Shown: piece by piece, positions 53,795-64,000 of the stretch
How positions within the stretch are numbered: position 1 is the stretch's first letter
Layout of the letters: each line of letters starts with the position of its first letter
Assembly (NCBI GenBank): GCA_025667525.1
Contig: CM046875.1
Location: forward strand, 438,538,617 to 438,602,616
Reading direction: 5' to 3'
Length of the DNA stretch: 64,000 nt
Source: Glebionis coronaria
Lineage: Eukaryota > Streptophyta > Magnoliopsida > Asterales > Asteraceae
The notes under the pieces: generated by a model
The model's input: only the letters and a program-made list of their open reading frames with translations
What the model was told of the DNA's origin: nothing
Databases searched by the model: none
Made by a program: the position numbers and the translations under genes

Positions 53795-54150
53795 TTGCGT
53801 GCTACGAGCTCGTCTACTCCTTTTGACGATGCTTTGTGTGGATCTAGTGTGCGGAAAGCCCCTTATGTTTCCTCATACTTTTCCACTAAGGACGAGATAT
53901 TTGATCCCGGAATCGCATTTATAGGGAAATATCGGTCTTCCACCGATGCAATAAATAGAAAATATATCTATTTACTTGGTCTGAGTCTACCTCGAGTAGC
54001 TCAAAGTATTTGTGCCCCACCATTGTCCCACCCTTCTATTTATTCTCATCTATTTTCTTTGACCCTCTTGGGTTTTTGGTTGGATTAGCGTTGTTTCGTC
54101 TTTCTTCCGGAAACGAAGACGCTATCTTTGACCCCGGTATTTTAATATCG
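53795..54150 (+). pseudogene. A1 terminal ORF with FDPGI blocks
   Basis: ATSSSTPFDDALCG, then STKDEIFDPGIAFIGKYRSS and, after a break, SSGNEDAIFDPGILISGY near 54105-54155. The same SSGNED..FDPGI end is found in N1 (near 13750), so the two elements share this 3' coding end. No known domain. Confidence 0.5.
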
Positions 54151-55350
54151 GGTTATTAAGTACTCCATGTACTTTTGGGCCTTGTTTATCATGTAAGACC
54201 CACCAAAAATGACCATTACCATGGTAATCCCTAAACAATCACATTTATCGGGATCGAGTCGAGCTTTTTACTCGGTTATCAAAAACAAGGTGCCTCGTAG
54301 GGGATTCTCATGCTTATCCTTGTAAATATTATTGCTTTCTAATTAGTCTAATGTGGAGACTTGTGCTCTTCCAACCCTTGTTCCGTGGTTGTTTGTGATC
54401 GTGATTTATTAGGTTCATCGTCATCATTGAAGCCTCTCGTGTTCGTTTTACGTATCACTCAAGCTTCAATCATTGCCTTTGAAGATTCCGATATCCGATG
54501 ATATCCTTATACGTTCTAACGTTTATCTTATTAGCATAATTCATAAACGGTATAGATTATTCCTTTTATCCTTTCCATGCTCGAGATTAAGCATTCGACT
54601 CTTCGTCTCTCGTATAGGGGTGTTTCACCCTTAGACTCGAAACATTGAGGATAATGTTTAGATTTAGTATGGGGGTGAATAGATACTTCACCTTTCTTAC
54701 TCCATCACGCAATCTAATATTCATCTTTTTGTAATCGTTTTGTTGCAAAATAAGGCTAAAAATGGCAAAACTTTAAATTTTTTCTCTTTTTTCAGAAGTG
54801 TTTAAGACACGAATGTAGGTTTTCCGATGGTGAGAATAAGAGTAATTTTTGACTCGACCGTGCGTGTTGAGAACTTAGCTTTGATTCCTTAACTATTTTA
54901 GGCTAAGTCTCATTAAATTGAGGATGAGAAATGATAACGTTAATTATAAGTTAGTATGCTAAACTTAGAGTATTCGTATTCTTTCAAAAACTCATGTGTC
55001 CTATTATTTGCTTATTCTCCCAATGCTTTTATATTAAATTGTTAATAAATAGGTTTTTTGCGGTTTTGTCTTAATTGTTGGATTCTAATTGATTCTAGTA
55101 GCTTCCATGTAATTAAATTGGGAAAGCATTAAGGATTCGCCAGCATCACGGTTTTGAAGTATTGGCACCCGGATAATCTAAGGCTTCCCAATAAAAAAAT
55201 TTAAGTTCCTTTTCACCTAAATCAAGCAAAACTTTCAAGCTCACAAGGCCGAAAAATCTATGCGAAAATTGAAAATGAATGTCTTAAATATTAAAGCCTC
55301 AAAGATCCAAAATTCGCCTTAGCGTGAGGATATACGTCAAGTCATAATTA
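54151..55350 (+). other. A1 3' non-coding region with conserved hairpins
   Basis: Contains CGAGT/ACTCG (54255-54274), the stem ACATTGAGGATAATGT (54642-54657) and a purine tract TTAGTATGGGGGTG (54664-54677). This is the same order as in N1. No gene seen. At about 55350 it jumps into LTR-like sequence, so the true LTR start is deleted. Confidence 0.6.
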
Positions 55351-55830
55351 CAACATCACCCTCTTCTCCATTTCCAGCTCAACTTAAGGTTCACAAGGAA
55401 GTGTGTGCCCACTCGGAACAAGAGTGGGTGTGGTAACCTCTTGTGCTCCTTATATGCTAGTTGCTTAGAAGAGAGTTCTTGTAATAGGTTTGAGTATGCA
55501 TGTTTGAGTTTTCTTTGTATTAATCTAGGTTTTGTTTGTGTTCTCTACAATCTATACATGTTAGAATAAGCCACATTTATTTTTATGTTAGTTGGTTTTT
55601 CTTTGAAACATTTCTCAAAAATAGGTTTAAAGGGTGTTTGGGTAAGGTGTTTAAAAACTTTTAGGTGACAAAAATTAGTTCATGTTTACCTATACAATCC
55701 TCTTTTTGGCTGATTACAATGTTTTGGTTTTAGTTTGTTAAGATTGGGTGTTTAATTGTGAAAACATGTTCTTATTATTTGTCACAAGTCCATCAGTAGG
55801 TCTAAAGGTTGGTTATTGTGCTTTGTAGGT
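55351..55830 (+). repeat. fragment of the A1 3' LTR
   Basis: About 480 bp closely similar to 35750-36233 in LTR-B (shared CTCCATTTCCAGCTCA start, shared GTGCTTTGTAGGT end). Truncated on both sides. Confidence 0.75.
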
Positions 55831-57115
55831 GAAATATAACACCCCCATTTTTAGCTTGACACAACAAATTAATATTTTGAGGGGTATTACTTCATTATAT
55901 GAAAGCAAAGTGATAGCAAACAACTCAAAAGAGTGTTTAAATAAACTTTATTTATTCTTTATAAATTTATCATTCAAAATCAGAGATTTTCATTAAATAC
56001 AACTGTACATACGCTGTACATGACAGGTTCCCGAGATCTATAAAATAGGTTTGAATGACAAAATCTCCCAAGATTATATCTATCTACGTCATTAGTATGA
56101 TGCTCCATGCTTATCAATTTCAATACCTAAAATATATGCATAAAGTCAACACAAAGGTTGAGTGAATTCATATGTTTTAAAATCAGATTGAATACAAGAC
56201 CTTTTTCTTGAGCTACGTTGTTATTTTCTCGTAAGTTTGAATAAGATGATGATTTAATTGAACTAAGCTCATGATACCGCGACTAGACATAGGAACCAAC
56301 AGTTTGTCCTTATGAGGAAGTCTGCCAAACTATCCTGATTTGCAAAATAAAGTATGCTTGTTTAACCACTGAGGTGCTAGCAAGTGCGACTTGCCCAGAC
56401 AGAAGATGTCAGTCTCCAATAGTAATATTTACGATATTAGCGCTCATTCCGAGAAATGATTAACGGTTCACAATTAAAAAGGGACTTTCATAGGCAGCAG
56501 TAAACATAGTGTAAATGAATCATATCTGGAAAGCGTACCAAAAACACTTGTATTCCATTTTTAGCATATATCCCCCTCACAGGTTTTGAAATATTTTGAA
56601 AGTAGTACACTTTATTGAGGCTATGAACTCACCTTATGTCCAGTAATCTTGTCGGGTTTATGTCACACAGATCAACTTGAGTTAACAAACAAGAACGTGG
56701 TCTCACACCAACCTGTTTTAACATAATTGGTATGGTATTAAGTTTTTAATATTTTGATCAATCTCTTTAAGCATTTGGTTATATTTTATTTAATTATAAT
56801 TTGGTCCTAATTCTAGCACCAGGTTCAGGCCATCGTACTCAGAAGCCATTCGATAAACGTTTGAGGACCGAGGGCACTTTAAATCGTAAACCCAACCACT
56901 CAGTTAGAACGTAATATCGAGATGGAACATCTTTGTAAAAATCTCCCTACTAAAATGATACCTTAATTACTTCCTCTTATTCATGATTAATCTTCTTTAG
57001 TTTCAAAGTTGACAAAAATAGTCCTTTTGGTTACATTTTGGCATAATTACACTTTTAACCCCTAAAGTATAATTTTCATAAATTGCAATTTAAACCTTCA
57101 TTATTTAACCTTAGG
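55831..57115 (-). repeat. gypsy LTR-like fragment
   Basis: Begins TATAACACCCCCATTTTTAGC (20 of these bases resemble the TGTAACACCCC end of the E2 LTR) exactly where LTR-B similarity stops. No gene. Probably a solo or truncated LTR of an E2-like element on the minus strand; the right limit is uncertain. Confidence 0.45.
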
Positions 57116-58960
57116 GTCTGATTGCGGTAAAAATACGTGTTTAGGAAAACAACGTATAATGGGAAAGTATTAAACTCGACGATTTAGGAAAACCGATAAG
57201 TCGAATAAATGCGGGTTTGTTCTCGAAGGAGGTGTGTGAATTAAGTGTGCCAATATGTAAAATCAAAGTTTGGATTAGTGACGTTTTTGGGTTAAGAGAG
57301 AAAAATTAAAGACGAGCTACGATTACGATTACACTACGACGAATTAACGTAAAACGCGAACGTAAATACGTAAAACGTGACGAAAATAAAAAATTAAACC
57401 TAAAAATTAATTAAAAGTTTTAACTAAGTCTAATTTAATATAAATAAGAATAAAAATCCAATAAATAAATTTTAAAACCTTTTATTAATTAAATATTCAG
57501 TTTTAAATGCTAATTAAAGCCCTAAAATTAAATATCATTAAGAAAAAGCCCAAAATCTTATTTTATTGAACTAATAAATCACTTATATTATTTAAAGACT
57601 AAAAAGTATTTTTCCTAAATTTTTAAAACTATTTTTCTATTTTTAAAACACTAAAAACTATTTTTAAACTAAAATAATGATTAAAAATATTAAAATAATG
57701 CTAAAATTAATTTGACTATTTGAAAAATCCTAAATTATATTACTAAACAGTAGAAAATTGAAAAAAGTTGAAAACAAAACTTTTCTACACTAAAAGACAA
57801 AACAGATTACAATTTAAAACTAATTAAAGTAAAAATAAATCTAAAAAATAATTAAAAAGGTGAACAGTAAAATCTTTTTATACTAAAAATCTTAAAATCT
57901 TTTTCTGAATCTAAGAAAATTTTTAAAACTAAAAAATGTAAAAGTTTTGCACTAAAAGACAAAAATCAGTAATTAAAAACTAATTAAAAATGCAATTTAA
58001 TCTAAAAAATAATAAATGAACAGTAATAGAAAAATAAATTAAATGGAAAATTCAGAAGTAAAATAACAAAAATAACAAAATTGGAATTAACTAAAAAGAC
58101 TGAAAATCACTCCCTAAAGAAAAAAAATATAAAAACTGAAAGGGACATGTGGACTTGTTTTGTCCTTTTGCAAAGCAGTGGGAACCTTTACTCTAGCAGT
58201 GGGAACTGAGTTCCCACTGTTTGACAAATTTGGGCACAATAATGATTGTCACTTGCTCGTTTCTTGGATTTAATTGGATCCAAAGGCACCCCCACACTCA
58301 GTGGAGTGTGGGGAGTCAGTTTAAGTAATAAAACAACAATGTCTAAGCACAAAAAATCACAAAAATGGGCAATATGCAGTGACTGATGAACATGGCAGGT
58401 GTGGCGCTAGTTTTTGCTGATCTAAATGACCCAAATGTAAGATTCAAACAGGCAAAGCTATCAATTTAGCACACCAAATTCAGAACCAAGAACATACACA
58501 CCTCCCTAAACCTAATCCCTAACTGAGTTCAAGATTTGGACAAAAAAATCTTAGAATCAAAGCCAAAAGGCGCTACTGTTTGGCAGAATGTCAATATAAC
58601 TGTTATATAGTCTATTAAACACTTGCAACTTCAGTTTTAACTAGCCAAACCAAGAAAATAATCCTCAAAACACCAATGCAGCCCTAATCTAGTGTGTCTA
58701 TACCACTCTTACTCAACTACTTGTCACCAATAGGTGAGTAAGGAGCATATCCAAACACTCTGTTAATGCAATAATGCCTAAAAACGTTACTTGCCTTTTT
58801 CGGTCTTGCTCAGTTTTGATTACGACAATATGTAAAAACAAGCATTTACAAAAACAACGAAAAACGAATTCTTGGGTTCAAGTATTTTTCATTTTACCCA
58901 TTTTCATTAAGGTATGAATAAACAAGTACTAACCTTAATCAAGTGATCAAGTGATTTAAT
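57116..58960 (-). repeat. LTR-C: inverted Athila-like LTR
   Basis: On the minus strand 57120-57400 matches the end of LTR-A/LTR-B (CGTCGTAGTGTAAT, TTGGCACACTTAATTCACAC, CTAAACACGTATTTTTACC). Perfect stems CAGTGGGAACT/AGTTCCCACTG (58197-58219) and CCCCACACTC/GAGTGTGGGG (58290-58313). No gene. Confidence 0.6.
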
Positions 58961-58988
58961 CTTTTCTTAAAACTCACTTTTTATTAAG

Positions 58989-59982
58989 TGTGACAAGTTT
59001 TTTATTAAACTTTCTTTTTAAGAAAATGTTTTATTAAATTAAATATTTGAAAATTTGAAAATGGCATATTCTTTTTTGATTTGGAATATACTTTCAGGAT
59101 ATTTTATAATCAGATAAGACCTCCACCACTAAAGGACAAAAAGGGAGCGGAGTCTACTCCGGCGGTTCCCTAGTGCCTATGAGGTTCCTTATCGATAAGG
59201 AACCACCGGCTGAGATAAGGAACCGCGGGCAGATATAGCCGTTGGCCCTTTATCCTGTAAATAGTGGAGCATTCTCAGATTTTCTCTTCACCTCTTTTGC
59301 ACATATATTTCCAGATTCAAACATACTTCTTAAATCACTCAAATCCTTGATCATTTGATTGATTACTACTTGTTTAGAAGTGAATCTATCCCATCCATCC
59401 CTTCCTCTCCAAGTGCGAAGAGAAGAACACTATCCTTGTGAAGTGTTGAGTCCACCACCAAATATCCTTTGAAGATCAAATCTTATACATTTGTTGTTGT
59501 GTCATAGTTGTGAAGATCCAAGTAGTTGTGTCTATTTCGAAGTTGTGTATGTACTAAGTATAGTTGTGTAGATTTGTCCTAGCTACGATTAGGGCTCGAC
59601 TTTTAGCTTAGAGTCGGAAATTGGTTAAGCAACGTGTACGGTTTTCTCCACCATAAGGAGCTTGTTGTGTAGTGAACTCTCGAGTAAGGAGTACTCGAGG
59701 AGTGGAGTAGGAACGAGGAGTGAGCTTCGTTGCCGAACCACTATAAATCCTTGGTGTTTGGTTTGATCTTTCTTTACCCTTAACTCTTTACATTCTTTAT
59801 TCTTTGTGCATATACATTAGTTAGTATTAGTTTAGTTACACTATCATTGTTCATATTGTGCATAAGAAGATTTCACATATTTCCTCAAGCCTAAGTTTTT
59901 GAAAAAGGATTTTTTGAAAACAATCTTTTAACAACTAAATATAAGAAACTATCAACCCCCCCCCCCCCCTTCTAGTTTCTAC
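58989..59982 (+). repeat. C4 5' LTR (left limit uncertain)
   Basis: Ends TAGTTTCTACA at 59982, directly before the primer site. A possible TG start is at 58989. Contains a perfect 22-bp palindrome (59183-59204, half-site GGTTCCTTATC) and a second AAGGAACCGCGG site at 59216-59227, plus a 13-C run at 59956-59968. No gene. Confidence 0.6.
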
Positions 59983-59984
59983 AA

Positions 59985-59996
59985 TTGGTATCAGAG
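59985..59996 (+). promoter_or_regulatory. C4 primer-binding site
   Basis: TGGTATCAGAGC, two bases after the LTR end; initiator tRNA-Met type. Confidence 0.93.
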
Positions 59997-60051
59997 CGAG
60001 GTTGCTCAAGAATTTTTAAAGTATATTGTATTTTAAAACTTGAATCGATCT

Positions 60052-60855
60052 ATGGATTCCAACAAGTACCTAGAAGGGCAATCTATGCAAAGACCACCAC
60101 TTTTTGAAGCCGATAGTTTTATTTATTGGAAAAATAGATTTGAGACTTATGTGAAATCAAAAGATTTAGATCTTTGGCATGTTATTACCAATGGTGATTT
60201 TTTACCTTATCAATTTAATGAAGTTTCTAAAACAAAAGAATTGGTCACTTTTGACAAAGCTAATGACGATACTAAAAAGAAACTTTCAAAAAATAATGAG
60301 GCTAAAATAGTGATTTATAATGCTTTACCTAAGAAAGAGTATGAAAGGATTTTTATGTGTGAAACCGCTAAAGATATTTGGAACACTCTTTTAGTAACCC
60401 ACCAAGGTAATAGCCAAGTCAAAGAAAGAAAAATCGATCTTCTTGTCCAACAATATGAACAATTTGTCATCTTAGAAGATGAAACTATTGTTAGTGCTTT
60501 TGCTAGATTTAACACTATTATTACTAGTCTAAAAGCACTTGATGAAGGTTTTTCTAGCAAGAACAATGTTAGGAAGTTTCTAAGGACCTTACATCCGAAG
60601 TGGAGAGCAAAAGTTACGGAGATTGACGAATCGAAAGATCTCTCAACTTTATCACTCGATGAACTCATAGGCAACTTGAAGGTTTATGAGATGATAATTT
60701 TGAAGGACTCAGAATTGGTGAAAACCAAGAGTGAAAGGAAGTCTCTTGCACTCAAAGCCAAGAAGGCACAAAGCGATCATGATAGTTCCTCGGATAGCGA
60801 TGACGAGGAGTATGCATTGGCGGTGAGAGATTTCAAGAAGTTCTTCAAAAGATGA
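60052..60855 (+). pseudogene. C4 Gag, capsid part
   Basis: The ATG at 60052 ([20 protein letters not shown]) is preferred to an upstream non-ATG start. Blocks: [94 protein letters not shown]. This is a UBN2-type plant Copia Gag. The TGA at 60853-60855 falls inside a basic block (FFKR stop GQHVRQP) where relatives (from memory) have a second Arg codon, fitting CGA to TGA. The frame continues without shift. Confidence 0.9.
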
Positions 60856-60864
60856 GGTCAACAC

Positions 60865-62091
60865 GTGAGGCAACCCAACAATGACAAGAAACCATTCTCA
60901 GAGAATCGGTTTGCCAAGAACGAAAAAGGTGATAGGAATTGCTTTAGATGTGGTGATCCAAATCATTTCATTAGTGATTGTCTAAAGCCTTCACGCGATA
61001 ATAATCACACGGCGTTCGTTAGTGGTTCTTGGAGCGATAGCGGTGAAGATGTTGATGACAACCCCAAAGAGGAGAAATGTCTTATGGCTCATACTTCTAA
61101 AGAGTTACATTCTGAAAACGAATATTATAGCAATGATAGCTCCTCCTTAGATGATATTGAATTAGAAGGCCAATATGATAATTTACACAAACTTAGCCTT
61201 AAATTCATAGAAAAGAACAAAACCTTAAAATCAACCAAAACTAAGCTTGAAAATGAGATCAATGAACTTAGGGAGAAATTAGCCAAGATTGAGAAAAATA
61301 AAGAAGTTGATTTTGGTTGCTTAAGTTGTGATAAACTTAGATTAGAGAATGAAGATCTCAAGAGCACCTTCATTAAATTAGAAAAGTTCATGAAATGTAC
61401 TAGTGCTCTTGATGATATGTTAAACAAACAAATTCATTCTAAGGAAAAACTTGGTGTAGGTTTTAACTCAAATGAAGTATCAACTAGTGAACCTAAACAA
61501 GTCAGATTTTCAGAAAAATCGTCTGCTGTACGCGGTCCCAGATTGTATGGGGCGGTTCCTTATTACTATGGAACTGCCGCCCTAGATAAGGAACCGCGGC
61601 CAGAAAGAGGTTTTGCTGAAAATCCTGAACTTTCTGAAAAGTCAAATTTAGGTGAACAACCAAAGCATCTTATTGTTAACAAGGTCAAATTACCCATACT
61701 TGAAGACAATGTCGTTGATAAGTTCTATAAGCCCTTGAGTAAACCTCTAATGGGAAATAGAAGTTTATCAAGACAATCCACTACTTCACCAGGAGTACGT
61801 AATGAGTCTAGGCCTAGAAGTAGAACGACAACACCTAGAAGAGATAGTCAAAACAATTCACGACCTAGAAGTAAAACTCCAACTCCTAGAAGGAATGACC
61901 ACAACTCTAAACCAAGATCAAATACACCTAGGAGAAATAATGAACAACAAAATGGTTATATGAATTATTATCCTCCTCCATTTTATTCCCCATGGGGACC
62001 CCCTCCTCCATTCATGCATCCCAACCAAATGCAAGGGATGTTTGGAACTAACTATTTTGGACCCATGAGATATTGGGGACCAAATGTTTGA
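60865..62091 (+). pseudogene. C4 Gag, zinc knuckle and C-terminal part
   Basis: In frame with the capsid part. Knuckle CFRCGDPNHFISDC, then acidic SWSDSGEDVDDNPKEEKC, a coiled coil (KLENEINELREKLAKIEKNK), and a Ser/Arg/Pro-rich basic tail with repeats NESRPRSRTTTPRRDS / RPRSKTPTPRRND that resembles an SR-type RNA-binding tail. The DNA at about 61553-61600 repeats the AAGGAACCGCGG motif of the LTR. A frameshift after YWGPNV leads to protease. Confidence 0.88.
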
Positions 62092-62143
62092 TCTTGTGTG
62101 TTGTTACCTAGATATGCTTGGGAATTGATTTGGAACCGACGAG

Positions 62144-62647
62144 TGGATTAAGGATAGTGGTTGTTCTAAGCACATGACGGGTAATCGAAGTTTGTTCTCG
62201 CACTACAAAGCATATGATGGAGGTAACGTCACATTCGCTAGTAGTCTACGTGGTAATATCATTGGCAAAGGTACGGTTTCTCTTGACTCCATGACCATTG
62301 AAAATGTTGAGCACGTAGATAATTTAGGGTTTAACCTTTTAAGTATAGGTCAAATTTGTGACAATAAGTGTAAGGTCATCTTTTTGGAACATGACAGTGA
62401 AATCATAAAAGATGGAAAGGTCATTGGAAAAGGTGTTAGAAAGCATGGGCTTTATGTCATGAAGGTCAATAAGAAGTCAAAAGACAACATATGTCTTGCG
62501 ACTATAGATGATAGTTCTACTCTTTGGCATAGGACATTAGGTCACGCTAATATGCGTTTAATTCAATCTTTAGTCTCTAAGGAGTTGGTAAGACACCTCC
62601 CCAAGATGAAGTTTGATAGTCACTTTTGTGATGCTTGCAAAGTTTGA
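62144..62647 (+). pseudogene. C4 protease and integrase zinc domain
   Basis: WIKDSGCSKHMTGNRSLFSH carries the protease DSG and opens the frame at about 62144. Then VEHVDNLGFNLLSIGQICD, and the integrase zinc domain LWHRTLGHANMRL...HFCDACKV. Ends at a TGA where relatives have Gly (KxGKQ); the frame goes on beyond it. Protease and integrase remain in one frame, so only this nonsense change breaks them. Confidence 0.88.
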
Positions 62648-64000
62648 AAGCAAGTTAACTCAAGTCACAAAGCCAAGAATTTGGTTTCAACCTCTCGGTG
62701 CATAGAGCTCCTACATATGGATCTCTTTGGACCGTCCGTCATACGGAGTTATGGAGGTAACCTTTATACCCTAGTTATAGTTGACGACTATTCTAGATTC
62801 ACTTGGACTAGATTTTTGGCATCTAAGAATAAAGCTTTCGATCATTTCGAAATCTTTAGTCGAAGAATTCAAAATCAACTAGGATGTCCAATTGTCTCTA
62901 TTAGGACGGATCATGGTAGGGAATTTGATAATGAAGTGCAATTTGGTGCCTTTTGTGAAGCTCATGGTATTACCCATAACTTCTCGGCTCCTCGCACTCC
63001 ACAATCAAATGGGGTAGTTGAAAGGAAGAATAGGACCATCCAAGAGATGAGTAGGACGATGTTAAACGAGCAATCTTTGCCTCAAATGTTTTGGTGCAAT
63101 GCCGTGGACACATCTAATTATATTCTCAACCGAATTCTTATTCGACCTTTCCTAGGAAAGACCCCCTATGAGATTCTTAAAGGTAAGACACCCTCATTAG
63201 AATACTTTAGGGTGTTTGGAAGCAAGTGCTTTATCCTCAACACCAAAGACTACCTTACCAAGTTCGACCCAAAGTCTTATGAAGGTATATTTTTAGGTTA
63301 TTCCCAAACTAGCAAAGCCTACATAGTCCTCAATAGAACCTCGGGCGTAATTGAAGAATCACTTAACATGACTTTTGATGAAACCCCTCCTTTACCCAAG
63401 ACACCACCATTGGTTGATGATGACTTGGATGAAATAGAAGTAGTTAAAGCCAAAGAGGTTAGAAAAATAGGAGTTGAAGACCTTAGTGTTGAAAAGGAAG
63501 TAAACATTAAGGAGTCTAAGGATCATACTCTAAATAATATCATTGGTGACTTAAATCAAAGGACCCTAAGATCTCAAGTCCAAAACCAAAGAAACTTCTT
63601 TTGTTTCGTCTCCTTGATTGAACCAAAGAATGTTAAAGAAGCTTTGACGGATGAGAGTTGGGTCATTGTGATGCAAGAAGAATTAAATCAATTCGTTGCT
63701 AATGATGTTTGGGAACTTGTTCCTCCACCTAGAAGTTCTACCATTATAGGAACCAAATGGGTCTATAGGAATAAGTTAGATGAGAATGGTGTTGTGTCTC
63801 GTAACAAGGCTAGACTTGTAGCTCAAGGCTATAATCAACAAGAAGGGATTGATTATGACGAGACATATGCACCGGTAGCAAGATTAGAATCCATTAGAAT
63901 CCTTTTAGCCTACGCTTGTGCCTTAGACTTTAAGCTTCAACAAATGGATGTAAAGAGTGTGTTTCTTAACGGTTTGATCAATGAGGAGGTATATGTGGCT
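62648..64000 (+). pseudogene. C4 integrase core and RT start, open to the window end
   Basis: Open for about 450 codons after the TGA, with no stop before 64000. Integrase: [27 protein letters not shown] (Asp), [11 protein letters not shown] (Asp), [16 protein letters not shown] (Glu); triad intact. Then [20 protein letters not shown] and [17 protein letters not shown], an acidic linker, the RT lead-in [13 protein letters not shown], and [39 protein letters not shown] and [12 protein letters not shown] (family Ala is Val). RT continues beyond the window. Confidence 0.9.

Overview
This window looks like heterochromatic, repeat-filled nuclear DNA of a flowering plant. The translated retrotransposon proteins, especially the accessory proteins downstream of pol, resemble from memory those that are very abundant in Asteraceae (Tanacetum/Artemisia/Chrysanthemum-type genomes); I could not run a search, so the family is an inference. 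I see no convincing host gene, tRNA gene or CRISPR array. Almost every base can be assigned to LTR retrotransposons, many nested in one another and most broken by stops and frameshifts.

Layout. (1) 1-24832, minus strand: one Copia element (here E1) with a third, accessory gene (ORF3). In sense order: 5' LTR (24526-24832), primer-binding site, a leader with an ATCGGAATG motif array, gag (23684-19497), protease/integrase (18969-17666), then reverse transcriptase/RNase H (10285-8120), a fold-back region (7680-7980), a CATCGCAATG motif array (6482-6865), ORF3 (5749-1208), and a satellite made of hairpins (868-1). Its 3' LTR is not in the window. (2) 10302-17660, plus strand: a non-autonomous Athila-like Ty3 element (N1) inserted into E1 between integrase and RT, with a clean CGGGT target duplication; its 3' LTR carries a ~102-bp piece of plastid 16S rRNA gene. 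(3) 24840-30486, minus: a Ty3/gypsy element (E2) with a gag relic interrupted by intron-like sequences and a long LTR. That LTR is split by a small, very young LTR element (S1, 26488-28452, TSD ACCAT). (4) About 30490-34316: a giant Athila-like LTR (LTR-A). A second one (LTR-B) follows at 34317-36593 and continues at 48379-49514; it is the 5' LTR of a gag-protease-only Athila-like element (A1, internal region to about 55350). (5) 36594-48373, minus: a complete Copia element (E3, TSD ATATT) inserted in LTR-B, with gag, pol and its own ORF3. (6) 55351-58960: LTR pieces, including an inverted Athila-type LTR-C. (7) About 58989-64000, plus: the 5' half of another Copia element (C4), running off the window end with RT still open.

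How the parts relate. The autonomous-type proteins (Gag, protease, integrase, RT/RNase H) are the usual replication set; N1, S1 and A1 lack some or all of them and would depend on relatives. The most interesting signals are not catalytic genes. They are: a 152-bp satellite in which each unit is built from four hairpins, with paired compensatory changes between copies; LTR promoters whose TATA box sits between inverted repeats that are conserved as structures but not as sequence; and element-specific short motifs (CATCGCAATG in E1, TCAACG/TCAGCG in E3, AAGGAACCGCGG in C4) found in LTRs and non-coding gaps and, in E3 and C4, also inside coding linkers. Together with the ORF3 proteins these suggest, as a hypothesis only, an element-specific self-recognition system.
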